From NCBI RefSeq assembly GCF_018139545.1, contig NZ_JAGSPJ010000004.1, positions 310,001-374,000 on the forward strand: a stretch of DNA of 64,000 nt, given 5' to 3'. The position numbers were made by a program, and so were the translations under genes. Below are positions 8,635 through 17,822 of the stretch, in pieces (position 1 is the stretch's first letter; every line of letters starts with the position of its first letter). The notes under the pieces were generated by a model. It was not told the origin of the DNA. It was given only the letters and a program-made list of their open reading frames with translations, and did not search any database. This DNA is from Affinundibacterium fentianense (GTDB lineage Bacteria > Pseudomonadota > Gammaproteobacteria > Burkholderiales > Burkholderiaceae_D).

Positions 8635-11190
8635 TTATTTCAAACTCTCGCAAGATTGCGTATCGGCGTCTTTCGTTGCGCCGCCAACAATCTTGATATC
8701 TGCAAATGCGGCGGCAAAATTGCCATCTGTGCTGATGCTAAATGGCGTTTTGACTTTACGTAAATCGACACCAAATGCCGTGAAACAAGATAGGGGAATC
8801 TTCACTCTCTTTATTCCCTTTCCAACTAGTGGGCTAAAGACGGAACTGACATTCAAGCTGGTGGTGCAAGCTTCACCACAATCCATCGTCATGCCGACCC
8901 TAGCTGTGGGTGGGGTCTGAACCTGTACGTCAAACTGTAAAACCCCATCAGCCTGCAAGTTGCTGGGAATAGGAGTCGGAAAGGCGGCAGAAGCCTCAAA
9001 GCGCCCTTTTCCGCTCCAGGTAATGTGTTTGCCCAGCACGGCGCCAACCGATACCGACTTGACCGTCACCGTGTCGTCAGGGTTTACCAGTCCAAAATCT
9101 GCACCTACCGTCACTTTACGCTTGCCTGTTGTAACAAATAATGGATAGCTAGTGAGATCTTGGGGAGAAGAAATCGTCAAGCTCGATGCCATCTCACAAG
9201 CTGAAGTATTGTCCTCTGGCAAGGGCCCCATGTTTCGAGTTTTGCCATACTGCAGGCCATAGCCGTATTTAAATTGCACAAGCTGACCGGCGCTCGTGAG
9301 GTTCTTTGCTAGACACGCCTGTGCCGGCCATGAGAACGAGAGCTTACCTTTGATCTTGTGGGCAACTTTGCCTTGCGCGTCTTTAAACAAGACATCCGCC
9401 ACGCCCTTACCTTCGGTTCCTGGTAACCACGCGGCGACAAAGCTATCCGACAAATTGATTAGGTCGTTGGCATACACAGCGCGTCCGCTGACCATCAGCG
9501 TGACAACAGGTTTACCTTTTCCTGCCACTTTTTTAAGAACAGCGAGATCTTCAGGGAACAGCTGGCTATGTGCCAGCGGGCGACTTGCAGCGACGTCACC
9601 AAACCCCTCTGCATACGGGGTTTCTCCGAGAACGGCTAACACCACATCGAATTGCGCGAGATCCACATCATCCGCTTGTGCACTGTAATGGACATTGATT
9701 GCACCAGCGGCTTCCTTAATACCGGTCAAGATCGTATCACCGGGCGTGTAATCTCCCTCTTTGTTTTCCGTACCTTGCCAAGTAATGGACCAGCCGCCAG
9801 ATTGATTGATCATGCTATCGGCATTCTTACCGACCACTAAAATTTTCTTACCTCGTTGTAGGGGAAGTACTTGTTGGTTATTTTTAATCAGCACGAGAGA
9901 CTCACGCACTGCTTGGCGGGCAATATCCCGGGCCAGCAGCGCTTCTTGCTTACCCGCATATTGATTCTGGGATGGTTTTTTTCCGAATAAATTGGCACGT
10001 AATTTCACCCGCAAAATACGACTCACGGCGTCATCAATACGTGCCATCGGAATCTCGCCGCGTTCCACTTGCGCGATGGTATTCGCGATAAACGACTTCC
10101 AATTATCGGGTACCATCACCATGTCAATTCCAGCATTGATCGCTTGTGCACAACTATCATTGCTGCAACCGGGCACTTCCGCGATGCCATCCCAATCCGA
10201 AACGACAAAACCATCGAAGCCCATTTTGTCTTTTAGCGCATCCGTCAATAAGGCTTTGCTGCCGTGCATTTTGCCGTAGTTCGTCTTCGTCTCGACATCG
10301 TGCCAACTATTGTAAGAGGCCATTACAGTTTGCGCCCCTGCAGCGAAGGCGCCGTAATAACCTTGCGCGTGTTGATTAATCATCTCACTCAGACTTGCCT
10401 GATTCACGCCACGATCAACGCCCTTAAAAGTCCCACCATCTCCAATAAAATGTTTTGCAGTCGCAACGACATTCTTGTCGTCCTTAAATTGGCCTTGCAG
10501 CGCTTTAACATACACTGCACCGTATTCTTTGACTAGATGACCATCTTCGGCAAAGCTCTCGTAAGAGCGACCCCAGCGCGCATCACGCCCTACCGCCAAA
10601 GTGGGCGCGAAGACCCAAGCAATTCCCGTTGCTCGTACAGCTTTTCCTACTTGTTCCGCCATTTGCCCAACGAGCTTGGGATTGCGCGCAGCACCCAGGC
10701 CGATATTGTGTGGAAATAGGGTTGCTCCAACCACATTGCTATTCCCATGTATCGCATCGATTCCCCAGATCACTGGTACCTTGGTTACCATATCAGTACG
10801 CATCGACGCATCGTAATATTGGTCTGCCAAGGCAACCCAATCAGCAGCTTTGGCATACTTGTTCATTCCTGGCCAACTACCACCGCCATTTAATACTGAC
10901 CCCAAGTAGTATTTGCGTACGTCATCCGGTGTAATAAATTTGATTTCCGCTTGCGTCATTTGCCCGACCTTTTGCGCCAAGGTCATTTGGCTCACGATCG
11001 ACTTTATTTTGGCTTCCAGCGCGGGATCTTTTGCGATAGCGCTTTTGATGTGCGGCCAATCTTTGTAAACTTTGGCACTCGGCGCTGCCTGTACTGCGCT
11101 ACTTGCAAGGGGCAGACTCGCGATACTAAAAGTCAATGCGATGGCGGCTGACAGGGTGAATCCTTGTGGCGGCGTTAAGTTAATTTTCAT
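8635..11190 (-). CDS. Exported beta-glucosidase / exo-beta-glucanase, GH3
   Basis: An 851-residue enzyme that removes glucose from the non-reducing ends of beta-glucans. A signal peptide of about 35 residues (ending SSAVQA) sends it to the periplasm. The GH3 N-terminal barrel runs from about 60 to 400 with KHFIGDGGT (about 247-254) and the nucleophile D332 in VVSDWDG. The alpha/beta sandwich domain follows to about 640. The C-terminal 170 residues are a beta-rich domain like that of ExoP-type glucan exohydrolases, which can bind polysaccharide. It heads the minus-strand run GH3-MFS-GH1-GH20. A LacI-type operator overlapping a promoter lies about 440 bases upstream, which implies a long mRNA leader. 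Confidence 0.95.
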   Translation of the reverse strand: MKINLTPPQGFTLSAAIALTFSIASLPLASSAVQAAPSAKVYKDWPHIKSAIAKDPALEAKIKSIVSQMTLAQKVGQMTQAEIKFITPDDVRKYYLGSVLNGGGSWPGMNKYAKAADWVALADQYYDASMRTDMVTKVPVIWGIDAIHGNSNVVGATLFPHNIGLGAARNPKLVGQMAEQVGKAVRATGIAWVFAPTLAVGRDARWGRSYESFAEDGHLVKEYGAVYVKALQGQFKDDKNVVATAKHFIGDGGTFKGVDRGVNQASLSEMINQHAQGYYGAFAAGAQTVMASYNSWHDVETKTNYGKMHGSKALLTDALKDKMGFDGFVVSDWDGIAEVPGCSNDSCAQAINAGIDMVMVPDNWKSFIANTIAQVERGEIPMARIDDAVSRILRVKLRANLFGKKPSQNQYAGKQEALLARDIARQAVRESLVLIKNNQQVLPLQRGKKILVVGKNADSMINQSGGWSITWQGTENKEGDYTPGDTILTGIKEAAGAINVHYSAQADDVDLAQFDVVLAVLGETPYAEGFGDVAASRPLAHSQLFPEDLAVLKKVAGKGKPVVTLMVSGRAVYANDLINLSDSFVAAWLPGTEGKGVADVLFKDAQGKVAHKIKGKLSFSWPAQACLAKNLTSAGQLVQFKYGYGLQYGKTRNMGPLPEDNTSACEMASSLTISSPQDLTSYPLFVTTGKRKVTVGADFGLVNPDDTVTVKSVSVGAVLGKHITWSGKGRFEASAAFPTPIPSNLQADGVLQFDVQVQTPPTARVGMTMDCGEACTTSLNVSSVFSPLVGKGIKRVKIPLSCFTAFGVDLRKVKTPFSISTDGNFAAAFADIKIVGGATKDADTQSCESLK

Positions 11191-11617
11191 TTTGTCTCAC
11201 TTTATTTAAAAGCACGATGCGTTCTACCGGTAATTTGTTCTTCAGCAGAGACATCGTTTTTACTTGTTGCTGAATCGATCACGCGTGTCGCGCGACCGGA
11301 CAGTAAGCCGTTTTCCATTTGCTGGCGTATTCATTAGCCTAATTCAATGGAATTTACCCATTCGCCCCAAAAGGTCAGGCAGGCAAACCCATCTTTTTTT
11401 ATTACTTCCATTATTCGACCTATTCTGTCTTGCTAATCGTTTTCTACATCTTGTGGACGCATTACGTTAGGACAAAATTGGGGACTTACTCAGCTGGTCG
11501 TCCCATTGAATAAGCGATTGAAAGCTCGAACGACAACGATGATCAGGGACTGAATTTACTGGCTCAAAAATAGACCCTAATGTCGACTCTGGATCGATTG
11601 GGAAGCTTTCCGTTTTT

Positions 11618-11647
11618 ATTCTAAATCAATTTTGGAAACGTTACCAA
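11618..11647 (-). promoter_or_regulatory. Predicted promoter of the GH3-MFS-GH1-GH20 run, overlapped by operator A
   Basis: On the minus strand TTGGTA (11647-11642) and TAGAAT (11623-11618) are 18 bases apart. The -35 element lies inside the operator at 11633-11646, so a bound repressor would exclude RNA polymerase. Read by eye only. Confidence 0.5.
11633..11646. promoter_or_regulatory. LacI-family operator A (GH3)
   Basis: TGGAAACGTTACCA, a near-perfect palindrome (one mismatched pair) with central CG, as usual for LacI-family repressors. The same sequence is found at 22186-22199 in front of the ABC importer. Confidence 0.75.
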
Positions 11648-11946
11648 TTATTTCTAAAATTTTTTTTGTTACGTTGTAATCATGATTCCGATCGCAATTT
11701 TGATCAGTATTCTGACGGTCAAAAGACGAGGCCAATGTGCACTTTAACGAAGGCGGCGGACCGCATCGCTGCGTCAACCCACGCTTTAGAAAGCGCGCCC
11801 AACCAACCAGTCAGAATGCGAGGCGAACGACGGACAAATACCGCCATTCGCCTCCACTCTTGCTTACTTCTCCCCCCCGGGACAAGTAGTGCATAAACTA
11901 GTTTGAATAGTTCACTCGACCGCCTAAAAGCAAGCAGACGGCGTAC

Positions 11947-13326
11947 TCAAGCAGCTCCCCTAAGAAATGTACGGAACCAATGACCGCTTTGTTTCATCGT
12001 GCGTTGCTGTGTTTGGAAATCCACATACACCAATCCAAATCGTCGCATATACCCCTCTGCCCATTCGAAATTATCGATAAGGCTCCAAGCAAAGTAGCCG
12101 CGCACATCGACCCCAGCTTCACGCGCTCGTTGCAAAGAAGCGAGATGGCGAATGAAATAATCGCGTCTGGCACAATCCTGCACGCTTCCATCGGCATCCA
12201 TCACGTCCTCGTAGCTGGCGCCGTTTTCAGTTAGGTAGATAGGAATTGCCGGATAGTCGTTGGCAATTCTTTGCAAGAGTTCGCGCATCCCATCTGGCGC
12301 GACTTCCCACCCAAATCCAGTACGTTCACGTCCTGCAACTTCTTCTAAACGAGTATGCAAGGGAGGACAATCAGGTGCCGATGCAATCGTTTCAGGAAAA
12401 TAGTAATTCACACCTAAGAAATCGATTGGAGTCGCTATTGCCGCCATATCGCTTGGTCGTATCGTTGGCAAGTCGTTCGCGCAGTGAGCAAGGATATCGA
12501 TAGGATAGCCCCGCCCGAACAGCGGATCAAGGAACCAACGATTGCGCAAACCATCGTGCCGCTGCATGGCGGCTAAGTCTGTCTCGCTCGAGCTGGCGGG
12601 GCGCAATGGATGCAGACTTAAGGCGATTCCTACCTTTGCATGGGCGACATTCTTACGTATTATCGGCACTGCCAATCCGTGGGAAAGCATTACGTGATGG
12701 GCAACCAGCAAAGCTGCTTTGAAGTTTTTTTGTCCGGGAGCATGCATCCCATCCCAATTCCCATGCATGGCTGTACACCACGGCTCATTATGCGTGATCC
12801 AATTCTGTATGCGGTCGCCAAGATGGCGCGTTACGGTGTCAACGTAGACTAGATAGGCATCAATCGTAGCGCGATTTTCCCATCCCCCTATTTCCTGCAA
12901 ATATTGTGGTAAATCCCAATGGTAGAGCGTGGCCCAAGGATCTAGCCCACGCGCTAACATACCATCGACCAAACGCGAGTAAAAATCGAGACCGGCTTGA
13001 TTCGGTACTCCACTAACATCGGGGAAAATTCGCGTCCACGCAATAGAAAAACGATACGCATTCATTCCAATTTGTTTAGCCAAATCTAGATCTTCTGGCC
13101 AGCGGTGGTAGTGGTCACAGGCAATCTCGGCATTGCTGGCATCGCGAATCTTGCCAGGTGTTTGGCAAAAATGATCCCAAATTGAGGGGGTGCGTCCATC
13201 GACTGTCGCGCCCCCCTCAATCTGAAAGGAAGAAGTCGAACATCCCCAAACGAAATCAGAGGGAAAGTCGGCACGAGCGAAGCTTGATGGCATCTGAGAT
13301 AAATTGTTAGCGTCTGTAGGCATCAT
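11947..13326 (-). CDS. Beta-glucosidase, GH1 (second copy)
   Basis: A cytoplasmic GH1 enzyme; with the ATG at 13326 it has 459 residues. The frame is open to a TTG at 13386 that would overlap the GH5 gene, and an ATG at 13293 would start closer to the conserved FPSDFVWGCSTSSFQIEGG; none has a good ribosome binding site, so the start is uncertain. Catalytic residues are E181 in THNEPW and E367 in YLTENG (numbered from 13326). It lies directly after the GH5 gene, 31 bases from its stop, and the two form a GH5-GH1 operon under the operator at 14917. It probably finishes hydrolysis of glucan fragments produced by GH5. Confidence 0.93.
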   Translation of the reverse strand: MMPTDANNLSQMPSSFARADFPSDFVWGCSTSSFQIEGGATVDGRTPSIWDHFCQTPGKIRDASNAEIACDHYHRWPEDLDLAKQIGMNAYRFSIAWTRIFPDVSGVPNQAGLDFYSRLVDGMLARGLDPWATLYHWDLPQYLQEIGGWENRATIDAYLVYVDTVTRHLGDRIQNWITHNEPWCTAMHGNWDGMHAPGQKNFKAALLVAHHVMLSHGLAVPIIRKNVAHAKVGIALSLHPLRPASSSETDLAAMQRHDGLRNRWFLDPLFGRGYPIDILAHCANDLPTIRPSDMAAIATPIDFLGVNYYFPETIASAPDCPPLHTRLEEVAGRERTGFGWEVAPDGMRELLQRIANDYPAIPIYLTENGASYEDVMDADGSVQDCARRDYFIRHLASLQRAREAGVDVRGYFAWSLIDNFEWAEGYMRRFGLVYVDFQTQQRTMKQSGHWFRTFLRGAA

Positions 13327-13357
13327 GGTGTTGTCGAAGGCGGGTAAATTGAAGGAG

Positions 13358-14782
13358 TTAAGGTCGGCCAAACGGCTCAGGCGCAACTGCGCTAGTCATC
13401 CAAGCTTTCACCGCTTGTTGCGGTTCGTAGGGGATGCTGCCAAACAGGGTGAAAAGCGCCTCAATTTCGGCGAGACTAGCCGTTTGAAAATTCAAAGCCG
13501 GAATGGCTTGGCCACTCTGATTCGTCACTAGACCCCAAGTGCCATTACCTTGACCGCCATTGTTCGAAAGTAGCTTGTAGGACCAGCTCGTCGCTGCCCA
13601 GCCTAGTGTGGCGTAGGTGTCATAAGTGACGCGGGTGATTTGCCCTCCCAATTCAGGGCCTAATCCTGCCCATGGTTGAAATTCCCCGACGAACAACGCT
13701 GCGTTCAGATTTTTGAGTCGCACTTGCCATTCGCAGACACCGGTACTACCGTTCAAGCCAATGCCACCGCAACGCAGCCAATCGAGATGCACCTGAAGGC
13801 TAGGTTGAGCCCACCCAAAGAATCCTGGGTAAGGATGAATTTCAAAGGCATAGTTCTGCATGCCTTGTTCCGCTGGATTTCCATACGCAGCAATGCCACT
13901 CGAATGACCTGGCAATATGATTACATGATTGCGATCGACAGCACGCACTGCTTGATACAAGCGTTTAATTTCTCTAGCCATCACCTCGGGACTAGCGCCC
14001 CACGGCTCATTCAACAGACTATAGCCTGCCACTGCGGCGCGGTCTTTGTAGCGCCCAGCCACTTGTTGCCATAGCCAGATCGTACGCTCTTGGTACTCCG
14101 CGCTATTCCAATATAAATTTTTGCCCGCACACCCAGAATGATGCTCCCATCCTTGACTACCCACTGCACCATGCAGATCAAGAATGACATGCATGCCACG
14201 TTGCTCTGCTTGTGTAATCGCGTCATCTAAGTACTCCCATGCATCGGCACGCAAGGTACGCGGTTTTTTCTCGTCTTCGATCACACTCCAGATAAACGGT
14301 AGGCGCACCACGTTCAAACCAAATTGGGCAATCTGATCCCAATCACGGCTTCGCATCCAATTTTGTCGAAATAGTCGATACAGGCGCTCCCGCTCAGCAT
14401 AGCCAAAGCGCTGATCTAACAAGGCTTCTAACTTGCATTGATCATCGATACCGTTTGCGCCCTGGCCCATCATCCAGAATTCTTGCATCAGCCAATTGCC
14501 GAGATTGACCCCTTTGAGGTTTTTTTGCGTCCCGTCTGGACGTACCCATCGTGTCCCCTCAATACGTAGCATGACTGGTTGCTCTGTCACAATCGTTTGC
14601 GGAATCGGTACGATGATGGTGCTACTCGGTTTCGCCGATTCAGAATTGGTTTGATGACTATTCACCGTACTGTCAGATCCACAGGCATTCATACTCAAGC
14701 AAATCACGACCGCAAACAGCCAATGCAAGCGCGCTAAGCAAGCGAATTTCTTCTGGTACCTTAACCAATCTAATTTCAACAT
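13358..14782 (-). CDS. GH5 glucanase lipoprotein (exo-beta-1,3-glucanase-like)
   Basis: A 474-residue GH5 enzyme with an N-terminal membrane signal ending in LSMNAC (probable lipid-modified Cys34), then a Ser/Thr/Pro linker to about residue 70. The catalytic domain opens with KGVNLGNWLMQEFW, a signature of exo-beta-1,3-glucanase-like GH5 enzymes. Acid/base E259 lies in LLNEPWG and nucleophile E367 in FVGEFQPW. It probably cleaves beta-1,3-glucan outside the cytoplasm, on the outer or inner membrane. AAGGAG is about 7 bases before the ATG. The LacI-type operator at 14917-14930 is 135 bases upstream and a second GH1 gene follows. The exact linkage specificity cannot be read from sequence. Confidence 0.9.
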   Translation of the reverse strand: MLKLDWLRYQKKFACLARLHWLFAVVICLSMNACGSDSTVNSHQTNSESAKPSSTIIVPIPQTIVTEQPVMLRIEGTRWVRPDGTQKNLKGVNLGNWLMQEFWMMGQGANGIDDQCKLEALLDQRFGYAERERLYRLFRQNWMRSRDWDQIAQFGLNVVRLPFIWSVIEDEKKPRTLRADAWEYLDDAITQAEQRGMHVILDLHGAVGSQGWEHHSGCAGKNLYWNSAEYQERTIWLWQQVAGRYKDRAAVAGYSLLNEPWGASPEVMAREIKRLYQAVRAVDRNHVIILPGHSSGIAAYGNPAEQGMQNYAFEIHPYPGFFGWAQPSLQVHLDWLRCGGIGLNGSTGVCEWQVRLKNLNAALFVGEFQPWAGLGPELGGQITRVTYDTYATLGWAATSWSYKLLSNNGGQGNGTWGLVTNQSGQAIPALNFQTASLAEIEALFTLFGSIPYEPQQAVKAWMTSAVAPEPFGRP

Positions 14783-14916
14783 ATACGCTCCTTACTACCC
14801 TTCGCTTTTCCCTTTTGGTTTCGGGTATCTCTTCGCATGTCCACTCACTTCCGCTTTACTTACTTTTGGCTTGTTTACTTCTGTTGTTAACTTTGGCAAC
14901 GAGTTTCAAATCAAAA

Positions 14917-14930
14917 TGGAATCGTTTCCA
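14917..14930. promoter_or_regulatory. LacI-family operator B (GH5-GH1 operon)
   Basis: TGGAATCGTTTCCA, which on the minus strand reads TGGAAACGATTCCA, the same as operator D at 22370. It lies 135 bases before the GH5 start, immediately after the terminator of the regulator gene. Confidence 0.75.
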
Positions 14931-14940
14931 TTTGTCATTC

Positions 14941-14967
14941 AAAAAAAACATGCTGGTTCGCATGTTT
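14941..14967 (-). terminator. Intrinsic terminator of the LacI-type regulator gene
   Basis: On the minus strand an 8-bp perfect stem (AAACATGC / GCATGTTT, six-base loop) is followed by a continuous T run. It lies 41 bases after the regulator stop and just before operator B. Confidence 0.8.
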
Positions 14968-15007
14968 CTTAAGTCGGTATGTCGATTTATAAGGATCTAT
15001 GATGTCC

Positions 15008-16036
15008 CTATCCCTTACGCGATGAACCACGTGGTGCTTTCTCCACTGAACTACGCCAAGTCATACTCACAGGGAATTTTCTTTGTACTGGCCGCGCCAA
15101 GTCATAGCAACGATTTAATAGAAAACTCAAGCCATTCATCGTCATTTCACGCCAAGCGATATGCACTGAAGACAAACGCGGTGCAGAAAACGCTGCAGTT
15201 TCGGTATCGTCGTAGCCAACGACGGAAACCTCGCCAGGAACGTCTATACCCGCATGCTGAAAATACGACAAAGCACCGACTGCCATTTCATCATTCGCGC
15301 AGAACACGGCGGTGAAGTCATAACCTGATTCAACTAATTCTTTTGCTGATGCCCAACCACCGTCGGGAGCAAAGTTACTTTCTGCTACCCACATCTTACT
15401 GGTATCGATACCGTTTTGTTCCAATTCATGCATAAAGCCGCCAATACGGTCCACGTTATCCGGCGCACTTGACGGGCCAGCTATCACCGCAATTTTTTTG
15501 TGTTTATGCTTCAGCAAAGCTTGTGCTGCCATGCGTCCACCGAGATTATGATCGGCAGTGAAACACTGGTCGGCGATGCAGTCATAACGATGATTTAACA
15601 CGACCAAGTTGGTTTTTTTATTGCCCAAAACTTCGATATCCGCATCTTGCAATGCATTGCTCATCACAATCAAGCCGTCACAACCACGCTCGATCAAAAA
15701 ATTAATTCCATCAATCGCTTGTTCACGCAAATCGCCAGCACCTACACCGAAGGCGACCACCATATGCAAACCCTCGGCTCTTAACTCATTATCAATCGAC
15801 TGCAAAATCGGCATATAGAAGGTCCCCTTCAACAACGGGATATACACACCGATCATGCGGGTTGATCCAGATAACAAAGAACGCGCCGCGTGAGATGGTC
15901 GGAAATCCAATTCTTCAATGGCTTTTTTTACTTTTTCCAAAGTCGCAGGCGACACAGATCCTTTGCCACTCACAACGCGTGAGGCTGTTCCCAATCCAAC
16001 TCCCGCTAAGCGGGCTACATCTTTAATGGTTGCCAT
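15008..16036 (-). CDS. LacI-family transcriptional regulator
   Basis: A 342-residue repressor of normal LacI length. Residues 2-22 (TIKDVARLAGVGLGTASRVV) form the helix-turn-helix, followed by the hinge helix with SHAARSLLSGSTRMIG (about 47-62) and a periplasmic-binding-protein-like sugar-sensing domain to the end. It lies between the GH5-GH1 operon and the halogenase/ABC importer operon. Six copies of a 14-bp LacI-type palindrome occur in the window and only in front of sugar genes, so this protein is the obvious candidate to bind them. The inducer is probably a beta-glucan-derived oligosaccharide or glucoside. It has its own terminator. No operator copy was seen in front of this gene, so autoregulation is not supported. 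Confidence 0.93.
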   Translation of the reverse strand: MATIKDVARLAGVGLGTASRVVSGKGSVSPATLEKVKKAIEELDFRPSHAARSLLSGSTRMIGVYIPLLKGTFYMPILQSIDNELRAEGLHMVVAFGVGAGDLREQAIDGINFLIERGCDGLIVMSNALQDADIEVLGNKKTNLVVLNHRYDCIADQCFTADHNLGGRMAAQALLKHKHKKIAVIAGPSSAPDNVDRIGGFMHELEQNGIDTSKMWVAESNFAPDGGWASAKELVESGYDFTAVFCANDEMAVGALSYFQHAGIDVPGEVSVVGYDDTETAAFSAPRLSSVHIAWREMTMNGLSFLLNRCYDLARPVQRKFPVSMTWRSSVEKAPRGSSRKG

Positions 16037-16227
16037 AATCTTTTTTACTCGCTTCCCATCTAGGGTTCCGCGCTAAACATTTCTGGAAAGAGGTATTGTA
16101 ACGCGCTCTTTCACCTTACTAACAATCTACCAAGTGCATGCCGCCCTAAGCTGATACCTCTACACCACACTCCGACTACCGCAGCAAGCTCAAGCGCCAG
16201 CTGCCAGACTCTAATCCACGCAAACAA

Positions 16228-17814
16228 CTAGGTTCCATATCGACGCGGTTGCGCGCCACCAAAATCGACTTTCTCCGCAGCGCAAGTCGCGGCGATAAAC
16301 TCCGCATGGGTCGGCATCACATCAACGCATTTCTGTATGGTCTTCTGCACTTGCGCAAGGAAATAAGCAATATCTTCTTCGCTGCGCTGATCAACCAAGG
16401 GATGATAGCTCCCCGCTCGTAGTCCTTGTCCATGCATCACTTGTAACCAGCTGGCATCAGCAAACAATTCTTCGCCCAGCCTGAAAATGCGACCATGGCT
16501 ACGATATAAGTCAATCCGATGCTGCACTTCTTTTGGAACCTCCATATCTCTGCAATATTTCCAAAATGGGTCGCCTTCATGCTGATTTAACTTGTAATGC
16601 ATGATCAAAAAATCGCGTATGCGCAGATACTCTTCATCATTTTGCGCGTTATAGGTATCGATATCGACCTGATTGAAACCTTGGTCAGGGAACAAACTCA
16701 ATAGCCGCATGATCGCTGTTTGTATCATGTGGATACTGGTTGATTCGAGTGGCTCCATGAAGCCGCCAGACAATCCAATCGCCACACAGTTTTTGTTCCA
16801 TGCACGTTGACGCTTGCCCGTGGTAAACCGAATTAGGCGAGGTTCTGCTAAAGCTTCACCATCCAAATTCTTCATCAAGATGGCTTGTGCTTCATCCGCA
16901 CTCATGAATTTGCTGCAAAAGACATGGCCATTACCAGTCCGATGTTGCAGTGGTATGCGCCACTGCCACCCAGCTTGATGCGCGGTTGAACGCGTGTAAG
17001 GCAAAAGTGTTTCAGAGGAGACGCAAGGTACTGCGATAGCGCTATCAGCGGGTAGGTAATGGCTCCAATCCTCATACCCCGTCCGCAATGTTTTCTCAAT
17101 AAGCAATCCTGCCAAACCTGAGCAATCAATGAAAAAATCCGCATCGAGCAGTTCACCATTTTCCATTCGCAATGCGGTAATGTGTCCACTCTGCTCATGA
17201 GTTTGTACCTCGACTATCCGACCTTCCGTGCGCACAACGCCTTGACTTTCGGCGATCCCACGTAGGTATCGGGCATACAAACCTGCATCAAAATGGAAGG
17301 CATAAGAAATGTCCGACAAAGGTGAATTCGGCATATCTTTGGGCGGCCGCATAAATTTGCCTTGGCGCGGGGCAACCGTATTAATCGAAAATGCCTCTAA
17401 ATCTGGAGCCTTCCCAGCTTGATACATCTTCAGCCAATATTGGTAAAACTTCGCAACCACCTGATCGCGACCAATTTGACCGAAACCATGGATGTAAGAG
17501 TCACCTGGCTTTCCCCAGTTTACAAACTCGATGCCAAGTTTAAACGTCGCCTGAGTTTGTCGGATGAATTCATCCTCGTCCAAATTCAGCAGTTGATTGA
17601 AAGCGCGAATACTCGGAATCGTTGCCTCTCCGACCCCAATGGTTGAAATCTGATCTGATTCCACCAAACGGATTCTCTGTCCATGTGGCAAGCAGCGAGA
17701 AAGGGCCGCAGCGGTCATCCAGCCAGCGGTCCCACCACCAACAATAAGCACGTCCTTGAGAGCGCGCTCATTGGGTCGAGAAGATGGAATGACATCATTC
17801 AAATTAGTGTACAT
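16228..17814 (-). CDS. Tryptophan-halogenase-like FAD protein (first copy)
   Basis: A 528-residue flavin-dependent halogenase-family protein. The FAD-binding GGGTAGWM motif is at about 26-33, the lysine matching the catalytic Lys79 of PrnA-type halogenases is K92 in FKLGIEFVNW, the WxWxIP motif is W283-P288 and EPLESTSIHM is present near residue 347. All residues expected for halide activation therefore look intact. It is the last gene of the ABC importer operon, eight bases after the ATPase stop, with AGGATTCGCC before its ATG. Known family members halogenate indoles or other aromatics with FADH2 supplied by a separate reductase; none is encoded nearby. Relatives occur in sugar-uptake loci of several proteobacteria without a settled role. 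Substrate unknown. Confidence 0.9.
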   Translation of the reverse strand: MYTNLNDVIPSSRPNERALKDVLIVGGGTAGWMTAAALSRCLPHGQRIRLVESDQISTIGVGEATIPSIRAFNQLLNLDEDEFIRQTQATFKLGIEFVNWGKPGDSYIHGFGQIGRDQVVAKFYQYWLKMYQAGKAPDLEAFSINTVAPRQGKFMRPPKDMPNSPLSDISYAFHFDAGLYARYLRGIAESQGVVRTEGRIVEVQTHEQSGHITALRMENGELLDADFFIDCSGLAGLLIEKTLRTGYEDWSHYLPADSAIAVPCVSSETLLPYTRSTAHQAGWQWRIPLQHRTGNGHVFCSKFMSADEAQAILMKNLDGEALAEPRLIRFTTGKRQRAWNKNCVAIGLSGGFMEPLESTSIHMIQTAIMRLLSLFPDQGFNQVDIDTYNAQNDEEYLRIRDFLIMHYKLNQHEGDPFWKYCRDMEVPKEVQHRIDLYRSHGRIFRLGEELFADASWLQVMHGQGLRAGSYHPLVDQRSEEDIAYFLAQVQKTIQKCVDVMPTHAEFIAATCAAEKVDFGGAQPRRYGT

Positions 17815-17822
17815 GGCGAATC

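Larger units (their letters stand above)
11191..11946. other. Intergenic region of 756 bases with operator and long leader of GH3
   Basis: No credible gene. It holds the GH3 promoter and operator near 11618-11647 (described separately). If transcription starts near 11611 the GH3 mRNA has a leader of about 420 bases. The leader has no riboswitch-like structure that I can recognise. The part 11650-11946 follows the stop of the second GH1 gene and shows no clear terminator. Confidence 0.5.
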
